NCBI RefSeq assembly: GCF_005517195.1
Contig: NZ_CP040244.1
Span: 934,501-998,500, forward strand
Reading direction: 5' to 3'
Length of the DNA: 64,000 nt
Source: Streptomyces vilmorinianum
Lineage (GTDB): Bacteria > Actinomycetota > Actinomycetes > Streptomycetales > Streptomycetaceae
Both the position numbers and the translations under genes were made by a program. Below the pieces are notes generated by a model. That model saw only the letters and a program-made list of their open reading frames with translations, was not told where the DNA came from and searched no databases. Shown one piece after another: positions 26,241 through 35,162 of this stretch; position 1 is the first letter of the stretch, and the number at the start of each line of letters is the position of its first letter.

Positions 26241-26918
26241 ATGACCCGTGTACTGCTCGCCGAGGACGACGCATCCATCTCGGAACCGCTGGCCCGCGCC
26301 CTGCGGCGGGAGGGGTACGAGGTCGAGGTGCGCGAGGACGGGCCGACCGCCCTCGACACCGGACTCCAGGGCGGAGTCGATCTCGTCGTGCTCGACCTGG
26401 GGCTGCCCGGCATGGACGGCCTGGAGGTCGCCCGCCGGCTGCGCTCCGAGGGGCACACGGTCCCGATCCTGGTCCTGACGGCCCGCGCGGACGAGGTCGA
26501 CACGGTCGTCGGGCTCGACGCCGGGGCCGACGACTACGTGACCAAGCCGTTCCGCCTCGCCGAGCTCCTCGCCCGCGTCCGGGCCCTGCTCCGGCGCGGC
26601 GCCACCGAGCCGGCCGTCGCGCCCGCGACGCACGGCGTCCGGATCGACGTCGAGTCCCACCGTGCCTGGATGGGCGACGAGGAGCTGCAGCTCACGGCGA
26701 AGGAGTTCGACCTCCTCCGGGTCCTCGTCCGCGACGCGGGCCGGGTCGTCACCCGCGACCAGCTGATGCGCGAGGTCTGGGACACCACGTGGTGGTCGTC
26801 GACCAAGACCCTGGACATGCACATCTCCTGGCTCCGCAAGAAGCTCGGCGACGACGCGGCGAACCCGCGCTACATCGCGACGGTCCGCGGAGTCGGCTTC
26901 CGCTTCGAAAAAAGCTGA
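26241..26918 (+). CDS. OmpR/PhoB-family response regulator
   Basis: 225 residues. Receiver: acidic pair in LLAEDD (9-10), phospho-acceptor Asp 52 (VVLDLGLPGMDG), Thr 80 and Lys 102 (YVTKPF). The C-terminal winged helix is of OmpR type: ELQLTAKEFDLLRVLVRDAG, RVVTRDQLMREVW, TLDMHISWLRKKLGDD. The histidine kinase gene follows on the same strand, but only after a 381-base repeat-rich gap, which is unusual for such pairs. Signal unknown. Confidence 0.95.
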   Translation: MTRVLLAEDDASISEPLARALRREGYEVEVREDGPTALDTGLQGGVDLVVLDLGLPGMDGLEVARRLRSEGHTVPILVLTARADEVDTVVGLDAGADDYVTKPFRLAELLARVRALLRRGATEPAVAPATHGVRIDVESHRAWMGDEELQLTAKEFDLLRVLVRDAGRVVTRDQLMREVWDTTWWSSTKTLDMHISWLRKKLGDDAANPRYIATVRGVGFRFEKS

Positions 26919-26945
26919 CCCCCGCCCGTGCCGGGCGCCCCCTCC

Positions 26946-27212
26946 CCCTCCCCGGGTTGTGGGCATTCGTTCCGCGGGGCGGTGCCCACCCTCACCCCTC
27001 CCGGGGTTGTGGGCAGGCGTTCCGCCGGGGTGGTGCCCACCCTCACCCCTCCCGGGGTTGTGGGCAGTCGTCCCGCTGGGCGGGACGGGTGGGCACAACC
27101 CACGACGGCGCCGCACCCGTGGGCACCGCAGGCACGGGGAGCCTGGGCCCGGCAAGGGCGCGCCGTCCCGTGTGCCCACCCGTCCCGCCCCAGCGGGACG
27201 AATGCCCACAAC
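26946..27212. repeat. Tandem and inverted TTGTGGGCA repeat array between regulator and kinase
   Basis: Three tandem units of about 50 bases begin with a C-rich run followed by GGGTTGTGGGCA; TTGTGGGCA occurs at 26957, 27007 and 27058. The third unit leads into a 43-base arm (27057-27099), which returns inverted at 27170-27212 with one mismatch and one inserted base. The arms could form a hairpin with a 70-base loop. Each arm has an inner dyad, CGTCCCGC with GCGGGACG. It lies inside what should be one operon. No coding potential. Confidence 0.9.
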
Positions 27213-27299
27213 GGGGGTGGGGCGGGAAGGGCGTGCCCGCGCCGTACGCTCGGGGCAGTACCGCCGTACCCCGTACCCCGCCCGCCCCGGAGGGCCCCC

Positions 27300-28565
27300 G
27301 TGCGTCGCCGTCTCATCAACTCCACGCTCGCCGTCGTCCTCGTCGTCATCGCCGTGTTCGGGGTCTCCCTCGTCATCGTCGAGACGCGGACCATCTCCAG
27401 CAGCGCCCAGGAGAGCGTGGACTCCGAGGCCCTCCGCCTCGTCTCCATCGTCGACAGCCGGCTCTTCGGCGGCGAGCCCGTCAACCCGGACATCCTCGCC
27501 GAGCAGAGCGGCGCCAAGCGGTACGCCCTCATCGAGATCCCCGGCCGCGCCCCCATCGAGATCGGCACCCGCCCCGAGGGCAGCGTCATCCGCGGCATCG
27601 CCGAAGGCGAGCGCGGTGAGACCGTCACCGTCGAGGAGTCCCGGTCCACGATCACCTCCGAGGTCGGCCGCACGCTCCTGATCATCGGGGCCGTGGCCCT
27701 GCTCGCCGTCGTCGCCGCCGTCCTGCTCGCCGTACGGCAGGCGAACAAGCTGGCCTCCCCCCTCACGGACCTCGCCGAGACCGCGGAACGCCTCGGCTCC
27801 GGGGATCCGCGTCCGCGCCACAAGCGGTACGGGGTGCCCGAGCTGGACCGGGTCGCGGACGTCCTGGACGCCTCGGCCGAGCGGATCGCCCGGATGCTCA
27901 CCGCCGAGCGCCGGCTCGCCGCCGACGCCTCGCACCAGCTCCGTACGCCCCTCACCGCGCTCTCCATGCGCCTGGAGGAGGTGGCCGTCGCCGACGACCT
28001 CGACACGGTCAAGGAGGAGGCGACGATCGCGCTCACGCAGGTCGAGCGGCTCACCGACGTCGTGCAGCGGCTGCTCACGAACTCCCGCGACCCCCGCTCG
28101 GGCTCCGCCATCGCCTTCGACCTCGACGAGGTCGTCAAGCAGCAGCTCGAGGAGTGGCGCCCCGCCTACCGCAGCGCGGGCCGGGCCATCGTCCACTCGG
28201 GCAAGCAGGGCATGCGCGCGGTCGGGACGCCGGGGGCCGTGGCCCAGGTCCTCGCCGCGCTGATCGAGAACTCGCTGATGCACGGCGGTGGCACCGTCGC
28301 CGTGCGCACCCGCGTCACCGGCAACCAGTCCGTGATCGAGGTCACCGACGAGGGCCCGGGTGTCCCCGCCGACCTCGGCGCGCGGATCTTCGAGCGGGCG
28401 GTCAGCGGCCGCAGCTCCACCGGGATCGGCCTGGCCGTCGCCCGGGACCTCGCGGAGGCGGACGGCGGCCGTCTGGAGCTGCTCCAGCAGCATCCCCCGG
28501 TCTTCGCGCTCTTCCTGAGCCGCGAGGTCCGGAGCCGTAGGGACGAGGAACGCCCGGTCCGCTAG
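27300..28565 (+). CDS. Sensor histidine kinase
   Basis: 421 residues. First membrane helix at residues 5-25 (INSTLAVVLVVIAVFGVSLV), an extracytoplasmic domain of about 100 residues, second helix (LLIIGAVALLAVVAAVLLAV), HAMP, then DASHQLRTPLTAL (H box, phospho-His), ALIENSLMHG (N box), EVTDEGPGVP (G1) and STGIGLAVA (G2). GTG 27300 has GGAGGG 5 bases upstream. Partner of the regulator encoded at 26241. The sensor loop has no recognised domain. Confidence 0.93.
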   Translation: MRRRLINSTLAVVLVVIAVFGVSLVIVETRTISSSAQESVDSEALRLVSIVDSRLFGGEPVNPDILAEQSGAKRYALIEIPGRAPIEIGTRPEGSVIRGIAEGERGETVTVEESRSTITSEVGRTLLIIGAVALLAVVAAVLLAVRQANKLASPLTDLAETAERLGSGDPRPRHKRYGVPELDRVADVLDASAERIARMLTAERRLAADASHQLRTPLTALSMRLEEVAVADDLDTVKEEATIALTQVERLTDVVQRLLTNSRDPRSGSAIAFDLDEVVKQQLEEWRPAYRSAGRAIVHSGKQGMRAVGTPGAVAQVLAALIENSLMHGGGTVAVRTRVTGNQSVIEVTDEGPGVPADLGARIFERAVSGRSSTGIGLAVARDLAEADGGRLELLQQHPPVFALFLSREVRSRRDEERPVR

Positions 28566-28581
28566 GGGGCGCCCCCTGAGC

Positions 28582-29097
28582 TCACACGCGGTCCGGCTGC
28601 CTCCTGGTCGCCTGCTTCGGCGCCTGCTCCAGGAACGATTCCGCGGTCTGTACGGCCTCCCGCGCCGGCAGCGTCCGGAACACCCAGGTCCGGTACGACC
28701 AGAACCGGAACAGCGTCGCGACGCCGATCCCGAAGAACTTGAAGAAGTTGCTCTGCAGCGGGGTGTCCCAGCCGAACCCGTACGTCGCCGCGTACAGGAT
28801 GCCGTTCTGGATCACCAGGCCCGCGGCGCTGAACAGCAGGAAGAGCGTCAGCTCCTTCGTCCGGCTGCTCTTGTCGCGGTCCCGGTAGGTGAAGTACCGG
28901 AAGCCCAGATAGTTGAAGCCGATCGCGACGACGGTGGCGAAGATGGACGCCCTGACGACGGGCACGTCCGTGAGATGGCGGACCAGGTTGAAGACCCCGA
29001 GGTCCACCAGAAGGCCCAGACCACCGACAGCACCGAACTTGGCGAACTCACGCGTGAGCCGGTCAAGCCGCACACGTAGTGCGCTTCGTTCACTCAT
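28582..29097 (-). CDS. GtrA-family membrane protein
   Basis: 171 residues, four membrane helices: FAKFGAVGGLGLLVDLGVFN, FATVVAIGFNYLGFRYFTYR, LFLLFSAAGLVIQNGILYAA and FFGIGVATLFRFWSYRTWVF. These fit the GtrA fold, thought to flip or present polyprenyl-phosphate sugars. As I recall, a GtrA gene next to purK also exists in M. tuberculosis (Rv3277). Divergent from purK; converges with the kinase gene. Confidence 0.9.
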   Translation of the reverse strand: MSERSALRVRLDRLTREFAKFGAVGGLGLLVDLGVFNLVRHLTDVPVVRASIFATVVAIGFNYLGFRYFTYRDRDKSSRTKELTLFLLFSAAGLVIQNGILYAATYGFGWDTPLQSNFFKFFGIGVATLFRFWSYRTWVFRTLPAREAVQTAESFLEQAPKQATRRQPDRV

Positions 29098-29269
29098 GGT
29101 GATTGCTCAGCCCCGTCCGTTCGGTTTCGTCAACTTCGTCAACCAAGCCATGCTAACCAGCCCATCAGTGACCCGCCCGGGGACATTGCAAACCATGGAA
29201 AAACCCCGTCCAGCTGTCGTAAAGCACAGGCGGCGGAGGCTCCGCGCATGGTGCGGATACCCTAAGAGG

Positions 29270-30409
29270 GTGACGTTCCCGGTAGTCGGCATGGTCGGTG
29301 GCGGTCAGCTCGCCCGTATGACCCACGAGGCGGGTATCCCCCTCGGCATCAAGTTCAAGCTGCTCAGTGACACCCCGCAGGACTCGGCGGCCCAGGTGGT
29401 GAGCGAGGTCGTCATCGGCGACTATCGCGACCTGGCTACGCTGCGTGACTTCGCGCGCGGCTGCGACGTGATCACCTTCGATCACGAACACGTCCCCGCG
29501 GAGCATCTGCGCGCCCTGACGGATGACGGCATCGTCATCCGTCCCGGGCTCGACGCCCTGGTGCACGCCCAGGACAAGGGGGTGATGCGCGCGAAGCTCG
29601 ACGAGATCGGCGTGCCGAGCCCGCGCCACCGCATCGTCGCCGATCCGGCGGACGCGGCGGCCTTCGCGGCGGAGGTGGGCGGCTTCCCGATCATCCTCAA
29701 GACCGTGCGCGGCGGCTACGACGGCAAGGGCGTCTGGTTCGTCCGTACGGAGGAGGACGCGCGCGACCCGTTCCTGGCGGGCGTCCCGGTCCTGGCCGAG
29801 GAGAAGGTCGACTTCACGCGCGAGCTCGCCGCGAACATCGTCCGCTCCCCGCACGGCCAGGCCGTCGCGTACCCGGTCGTCGAGTCCCAGCAGGTCGACG
29901 GCGTCTGCGACACGGTGATCGCACCCGCGCCGAACCTGTCGGACGAGCTGGCGGGGCAGGCGCAGGAGCTGGCGCTGCGGATCGCGAAGGAGCTCGACGT
30001 CGTCGGCCATCTGGCCGTGGAGCTCTTCGAGACGGCCGACGGCCGGATCCTGGTCAACGAGCTCGCCATGCGTCCGCACAACTCCGGCCACTGGACCCAG
30101 GACGGCGCGATCACCTCGCAGTTCGCCAACCACGTCCGGGCCGTCCTGGACCTGCCGCTGGGCGACCCGCGCCCGCGCGCCACGTGGACGGTCATGTGCA
30201 ATGTGCTGGGTGGGGACTACCCGGACATGTACTACGCGTACCTGCACTGCATGGCCCGCGACCCGCAGCTCAAGATCCATATGTACGGCAAGGACGTGAA
30301 GCCCGGCCGCAAGGTGGGGCACGTCAACACCTACGGCGACGACCTCGACGACGTGCTGGAGCGCGCCCGTCACGCCGCCGGCTATCTGCGAGGAACGATC
30401 GTTGAGTAA
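29270..30409 (+). CDS. purK: 5-(carboxyamino)imidazole ribonucleotide synthase
   Basis: 379 residues, ATP-grasp enzyme that uses ATP and bicarbonate to carboxylate AIR in purine synthesis. [20 protein letters not shown] is the N-terminal signature; [18 protein letters not shown] is the ATP-grasp loop; [18 protein letters not shown] is the PurK signature near the C-terminal active site. GTG 29270 follows AAGAGG directly, too close for a standard ribosome site, so it may be translated as a leaderless or near-leaderless message. Overlaps purE by 8 bases. Confidence 0.96.
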   Translation: MTFPVVGMVGGGQLARMTHEAGIPLGIKFKLLSDTPQDSAAQVVSEVVIGDYRDLATLRDFARGCDVITFDHEHVPAEHLRALTDDGIVIRPGLDALVHAQDKGVMRAKLDEIGVPSPRHRIVADPADAAAFAAEVGGFPIILKTVRGGYDGKGVWFVRTEEDARDPFLAGVPVLAEEKVDFTRELAANIVRSPHGQAVAYPVVESQQVDGVCDTVIAPAPNLSDELAGQAQELALRIAKELDVVGHLAVELFETADGRILVNELAMRPHNSGHWTQDGAITSQFANHVRAVLDLPLGDPRPRATWTVMCNVLGGDYPDMYYAYLHCMARDPQLKIHMYGKDVKPGRKVGHVNTYGDDLDDVLERARHAAGYLRGTIVE

Positions 30410-30926
30410 TCCGCTCATTGGCATCGCGATGGGGTCCGACTCGGACTGGTCCGTCATGGAGGCCGCCGCGCAGGCCCTCGACGAGTTCGAGATCCCGTAC
30501 GAGGTGAACGTCCTCTCCGCACACCGGATGCCGCGCGAGATGATCGCGTACGGCGAGCAGGCCGCCGACCGCGGGATCAAGGCGCTCATCGCGGGCGCGG
30601 GCGGCGCCGCCCATCTGCCGGGCATGCTCGCCTCGGTCACCCCGCTGCCCGTCATCGGCGTCCCGGTGCCGCTGAAGTACCTCGACGGCATGGACTCGCT
30701 CCTGTCCATCGTGCAGATGCCGGCGGGTGTGCCGGTGGCCACGGTCTCCGTCGCGGGCGCCCGCAACGCCGGTCTGCTCGCGGCCCGGATCCTCGCCGCC
30801 CACGACCCCGAACTGCTCGGCCGGATGCGGGAGTTCCAGCAGGAGCTGAACGACCAGGCGACGGAGAAGGGCAAGCGGCTGCGGGCCAAGGTCGAGGGTT
30901 CGGGGTCGTTCGGCTTCGCCAAATGA
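30402..30926 (+). CDS. purE: N5-carboxyaminoimidazole ribonucleotide mutase
   Basis: 174 residues, class I PurE, which converts N5-CAIR to [24 protein letters not shown] is the substrate-binding N-terminus, [11 protein letters not shown] has the catalytic His, and [16 protein letters not shown] is the family loop. The start is TTG 30402 with GAGGA 7 bases upstream; the gene overlaps purK by 8 bases and the dipeptidase gene by 4. Confidence 0.96.
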   Translation: MSNPLIGIAMGSDSDWSVMEAAAQALDEFEIPYEVNVLSAHRMPREMIAYGEQAADRGIKALIAGAGGAAHLPGMLASVTPLPVIGVPVPLKYLDGMDSLLSIVQMPAGVPVATVSVAGARNAGLLAARILAAHDPELLGRMREFQQELNDQATEKGKRLRAKVEGSGSFGFAK

Positions 30927-32170
30927 GCACGCCCGAGCGGCCCGAGGCGTCCGAGCGGCGCGAGCCGTCCGAGCGGCCGGTGCCGTCCGAGCGGCTGGCG
31001 GAGGCGATCGAACTCCTCTCCGCGCACCCGGTCGTCGACGGGCACAACGACCTCCCGTGGGCGCTGCGGCGGCACGTCCGTTACGACCTGGACCGGATGG
31101 ACATCGCCGCCGACCAGTCCGCACACCTCCACACCGACCTCGCCCGGCTGCGCGCGGGCGGGGTCGGCGCCCAGTTCTGGTCGGTGTACGTCCCCTCGCG
31201 GCTGACCGGCGACGACGCCGTCAGCGCCACCCTGGAGCAGATCGACATCGTCGACCAGCTTCTCGCGCGGTACGCGGGGGAGTTGGCGCCGGCCCTGACC
31301 GCGGACGACATGGAGTCGGCGCGGCGGGAGGGCCGTATCGCCTCCCTCAAGGGCGCCGAGGGCGGCCACTCCATCAACAACTCCCTCGCCACCCTGCGCG
31401 CGCTGCACACGCTGGGCGTGCGCTACATGACGCTCACCCACAACGACAACAACGCGTGGGCGGACTCGGCGACCGACGAGCCCGGCGTCGGCGGGCTCTC
31501 CGCCTTCGGCCGTGAGGTCGTACGGGAGATGAACCGGCTCGGCATGCTCGTCGACCTCTCGCACGTGGCCGCGACGACGATGCGGGACGCGCTCGACACC
31601 TCCGCCGCGCCGGTGATCTTCTCGCACTCCTCGTCGCGCGCGGTCTGCGACCACCCGCGGAACATCCCCGACGACGTGCTCGGGCGGCTGCCGGGGAACG
31701 GCGGCGTGGCGATGGCGACGTTCGTGCCGAAGTTCATCCTGCCCGCGGCCGTGGAGTGGACGGCGCGGGCTGACGACAACCTCCGGGCGCACGGCTTCGA
31801 CCACCTCGACACGACCCCTGAGGCGATGAAGCTCCACCGCGCCTTCGAGGCCGAGAACCCGCGCCCGATCGCGACGGCGGCGACCGTGGCCGACCACCTC
31901 GACCACATGCGCGAGGTCGCCGGCATCGAGCACATCGGCATCGGCGGCGACTACGACGGTACGGCGTTCACGCCGGCCGGTCTGGACGATGTCGCGGGCT
32001 ACCCGAACCTGATCGCTGAGCTGCTGACGCGCGGCTGGTCGCACGCCGACCTCGCCAAGCTGACGTGGTCGAACGCGGTGCGGGTGCTGCGGGACGCGGA
32101 GGCGGTGTCGAGGGAGCTGCGGGAGACGAGGCCGGTGCCGAACGCGACGATCGACTCCCTTGACGCGTAA
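30923..32170 (+). CDS. Membrane dipeptidase (peptidase M19 family)
   Basis: 415 residues. After an N-terminal stretch repeating the SER-EPSER pattern, [12 protein letters not shown] gives the HxD zinc ligands (His 41, Asp 43). [10 protein letters not shown] has the bridging Glu, [10 protein letters not shown] and [16 protein letters not shown] the two further His ligands, and IGIGGDYDG the last Asp. All metal residues are present. Hydrolyses dipeptides, often with a D-residue at the C-terminus. No signal peptide, so probably cytoplasmic. ATGA overlap with purE. Confidence 0.93.
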   Translation: MSTPERPEASERREPSERPVPSERLAEAIELLSAHPVVDGHNDLPWALRRHVRYDLDRMDIAADQSAHLHTDLARLRAGGVGAQFWSVYVPSRLTGDDAVSATLEQIDIVDQLLARYAGELAPALTADDMESARREGRIASLKGAEGGHSINNSLATLRALHTLGVRYMTLTHNDNNAWADSATDEPGVGGLSAFGREVVREMNRLGMLVDLSHVAATTMRDALDTSAAPVIFSHSSSRAVCDHPRNIPDDVLGRLPGNGGVAMATFVPKFILPAAVEWTARADDNLRAHGFDHLDTTPEAMKLHRAFEAENPRPIATAATVADHLDHMREVAGIEHIGIGGDYDGTAFTPAGLDDVAGYPNLIAELLTRGWSHADLAKLTWSNAVRVLRDAEAVSRELRETRPVPNATIDSLDA

Positions 32171-32275
32171 CTGAGTTGACGGGGGCGCTCACCCGAACGG
32201 CTCATCCCGCCGTGCCGGAGGAGGGGGAGGCTGCCACGGTGGACGGTACTGCCTCGTTCAGTTCGGAGTTACACC

Positions 32276-33199
32276 ATGGCAGATCTTGATGATCACCACC
32301 CCTTCTCCGTCGCGCGGGCCGGCGCTGCTTCCGGTGAGCTCGACACCCCTGAACAACCACGGCCCCTCGATGAGTTGACCCGTGCTCGGGCCCTGCTCGC
32401 GGCGCAGGCCGTCGTCGAGGGGCACACGGAACCACCCCGGGTGTTCGACCCGGACGACCTTCCGCCGGTGCGGGCGGCGGAGGCCGGGGCACAGCTCTGG
32501 TCCCTGCGCGTCGATCCCGACGAGGGCGTGATCGGCACCCTGCGCCGGATCGACGCGATCCACGCCCTCGTGGCCGCGTGCCCGGAGGACCTGCGCCTCG
32601 CGCACAGCACCGCGGAGATGGCGCACGCCGTCAACTGCGGGCGGGTCGCGGTGCTTCTGGGCCCGGTGAGCTGGTCGGCGCTCGGCGGCTCGCTCGCCGC
32701 GCTCAGGGCGTACCACGCGCTCGGGGTACGGGCCGTCAACCTCACCCGCTTCGACGGCTTCGCCCGCGAGGCGGTACGGGAGATGAACCGGCTCGGCCTG
32801 ATCGTGGACCTCGCCGGGGCCGACCCGGAAACCATCCGCCGGACCCTCGCACTCACCAGGGCCCCGGTCCTGCTGACCCGCGCGGACCCGCAGGAGCTGC
32901 CGGACGACGTCCTGCGCCTGCTCGGCGAGAACGGCGGCGTCTGCATGCTCCCGGTGACCGACGACGTACAGACGACGGCCGACGCCTTCGACCGTGTCCG
33001 CACGCTGGCGGGCCCGCACTGCGTGGGCCTCTCCCACACGACGTCCCCGCCCGACGGCTACGCCCCCCTCGTCGCCGAACTCCTCCACCGCGCCTGGCCG
33101 GCCCCGGACCTGGTCGCCCTCGCCCACACCAACCCGACCCGAGCCCTCCGCGAAACAGAATTCCTCTCCCGCACCACCCGCCACCGCCGAGCAGCCTGA
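32276..33199 (+). CDS. M19 dipeptidase paralogue lacking metal ligands
   Basis: 307 residues, alignable to the preceding dipeptidase along its length: VVEGHTEPP against [27 protein letters not shown] against [18 protein letters not shown], and REMNRLGLIVDLAG against [14 protein letters not shown]. Of the metal ligands, the first Asp is Glu, the bridging Glu (GAEGGH) is lost, both later His are replaced (VDLAG, LLTRAD) and the last Asp site reads LSHTTSPP. About 100 residues shorter. Probably inactive; a binding or regulatory role is possible. Has its own 105-base upstream gap. Confidence 0.85.
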   Translation: MADLDDHHPFSVARAGAASGELDTPEQPRPLDELTRARALLAAQAVVEGHTEPPRVFDPDDLPPVRAAEAGAQLWSLRVDPDEGVIGTLRRIDAIHALVAACPEDLRLAHSTAEMAHAVNCGRVAVLLGPVSWSALGGSLAALRAYHALGVRAVNLTRFDGFAREAVREMNRLGLIVDLAGADPETIRRTLALTRAPVLLTRADPQELPDDVLRLLGENGGVCMLPVTDDVQTTADAFDRVRTLAGPHCVGLSHTTSPPDGYAPLVAELLHRAWPAPDLVALAHTNPTRALRETEFLSRTTRHRRAA

Positions 33200-33299
33200 C
33201 GACAAGCAACCCTCCACCCGAGCCCCCCCCGCCCCCGGGGCGGGGGCCACGGGAAGCCGCCGCCCCGACGGCGGCCAACTGCTCCTGTCAGGCGCCACA

Positions 33300-33600
33300 C
33301 GGTGCGCGGCTGCCACGTCGTCGGAGCCTGGTGCCACAAACCCACCCACCCGCTCCTCACGGCGCGAGCCTCCGCCTCCGCGGACTGCGGCCGCGCGTTG
33401 CCGGCGGCGCGAAGCTGCCGCGTCGGCGGGGCTGACTGCTCCTCAGGTGTGGCCGCCCGTTCTCTCGGTGCGCGGTTGCCGCTTCGGCGGGGCCCGGGGC
33501 CACAAACCCACCCGCCCCCTCCTCGCGGCGCGAGCCCGCCGTCTCCGCGGGCTACGGGCGCGGTGCCCCTGCCCGTCCGCGCGGCGCGAAGCTGCCGCCC
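33300..33600. repeat. Degenerate direct repeats in a 505-base gene-free stretch
   Basis: Between the dipeptidase paralogue (ends 33199) and UDP-glucose dehydrogenase (ends 33705) I see no gene. Two imperfect direct copies, offset by 166 to 177 bases, share GTGCGCGG, CACAAACCCACCC, CGGCGCGAGCC and GGCGCGAAGCTGCCG in the same order. A further GCGGCGAAGC-like block lies before 33300. Possibly a decayed duplication or a mobile intergenic element. Confidence 0.6.
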
Positions 33601-33704
33601 CGGAGGGGGACGGGGGCGCAGCCCCCGGATCGACCTCTACCCCCACCAGCCCCCGGCAGGGTTTCGGGAAGGGGCGGGGTGGGGGAAACCGCCCCCGCCA
33701 GTCA

Positions 33705-35033
33705 CTACGCCCGCGGACGCCCCATCGCCCGGTACACCCAGCCCGCCTCACGCCACCGCGCCCCGTCCAGCGCGTTGCGGCCGTCCAGGATCACCCGCGC
33801 GCCCGCCACCTCCGCCAGCTCCGCCGGGTCCAGGGCCTCGCGGAACTCGCGCCACTCCGTCAGGTGCAGCACCACGTCCGCCCCGCGTACCGCCTCCAGC
33901 GCCGATTCCGCGTACGCCAGCGTCGGGAAGAGCCGGCGCGCGTTCTCCATGCCCTTCGGGTCGTACACGGTCACCTGACCGCCCTGGAGGTGGATCTGGC
34001 CCGCCACGTTCAGCGCCGGCGAGTCCCGTACGTCGTCCGAGTCCGGCTTGAACGTCGCACCCAGCACCGCCACCCGCTTGCCCAGGAACGAACCGCCGCC
34101 GAGCGCCTCCCGCGCCATCTCGACCATCTGGCCGCGCCGCCGCATGTTGATGGAGTCGATCTCCCGCAGGAACGTCAGCGCCTGGTCCGCGCCCAGCTCG
34201 CCCGCCCGCGCCATGAACGCCCGGATGTCCTTCGGCAGGCACCCGCCCCCGAAGCCGATCCCGGCCCGCAGGAACTTCGCCCCGATCCGCTCGTCGTAGC
34301 CGATCGCCTCCGCGAGCTTCGCGACGTCGCCGCCCGCCGCCTCGCAGACCTCCGCCATCGCGTTGATGAAGGAGATCTTGGTCGCGAGGAAGGAGTTCGC
34401 GGCGGCCTTCACCAGCTCCGCCGTCGGGAAGTCCGTCACCACGAACGGCGAACCGTCCCCGATCGGCCCGGCGTACACCTCGCGCAGCGTCTTCTCCGCC
34501 CGCTCGCTGCGCACACCCGCCACCACCCGGTCCGGGTGCAGCGTGTCCTGCACGGCGAAGCCCTCCCGCAGGAACTCCGGGTTCCAGGCCAGCTCGACCC
34601 CGTCCGGCAGCAGCTCCGCCAGCCGCTCGGCCGAGCCGACCGGCACGGTCGACTTGCCGACGACGAGCGCGCCCGACCGCACCACGCCCGCGAGCGAGGT
34701 GAAGGCCGCGTCCACGTACGACATGTCACACGCGTACTCGCCGTGCTTCTGCGGAGTGTTCACGCAGACGAAGTGCACATCGCCGAAGGCGCCGACCTCC
34801 TCCCAGGAGGTGGTGAACCGCAGCCGGCCCGTCGACCCCTCGATCCCGGCGATGTGCCGGGAGAGCAGCTCCTCGAGCCCGGGCTCGTACATCGGCACCC
34901 GTCCCGAGGCCAGCATCTCGATCTTCTCGGGCACGACGTCGAGTCCGAGGACCTCGAAGCCGAGCTCCGCCATGGCCGCTGCGTGCGTGGCGCCGAGGTA
35001 GCCGGTGCCGATCACGGAGATCTTGAGGGCCAT
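33705..35033 (-). CDS. UDP-glucose/GDP-mannose dehydrogenase family, probable UDP-glucose 6-dehydrogenase
   Basis: 442 residues. KISVIGTGYLGATHAAAMAE is the NAD-binding Rossmann motif. SRHIAGIEGSTGRLRFTT and VNTPQKHG follow. GIGFGGGCLPKDIRAFM contains the catalytic Cys with its Lys/Asp neighbours. The C-terminal domain has VAVLGATFKPDSDDVRDSPA, standard for the family. Oxidises a UDP-hexose to the uronate, probably UDP-glucuronate, a wall-polymer precursor. GGGAG lies 7 bases before ATG 35033. Divergent from the acyl-CoA dehydrogenase. Confidence 0.93.
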   Translation of the reverse strand: MALKISVIGTGYLGATHAAAMAELGFEVLGLDVVPEKIEMLASGRVPMYEPGLEELLSRHIAGIEGSTGRLRFTTSWEEVGAFGDVHFVCVNTPQKHGEYACDMSYVDAAFTSLAGVVRSGALVVGKSTVPVGSAERLAELLPDGVELAWNPEFLREGFAVQDTLHPDRVVAGVRSERAEKTLREVYAGPIGDGSPFVVTDFPTAELVKAAANSFLATKISFINAMAEVCEAAGGDVAKLAEAIGYDERIGAKFLRAGIGFGGGCLPKDIRAFMARAGELGADQALTFLREIDSINMRRRGQMVEMAREALGGGSFLGKRVAVLGATFKPDSDDVRDSPALNVAGQIHLQGGQVTVYDPKGMENARRLFPTLAYAESALEAVRGADVVLHLTEWREFREALDPAELAEVAGARVILDGRNALDGARWREAGWVYRAMGRPRA

Positions 35034-35162
35034 AGAGGACTCCCTGTGCGTACGGGACGGGAAATGCCTGCCCGAGCATAGTCGGGGCCTGGCCGGTGGC
35101 TCGGCCACGCCCTACCATTTGGGTTACTTAACGGTAGTTAGCAGACGTGGGAGTGAGAGATC

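Noticed and set aside
26946..27212. CRISPR array
   Set aside because: The units are directly adjacent and then inverted, with no unique spacers and no cas genes nearby.
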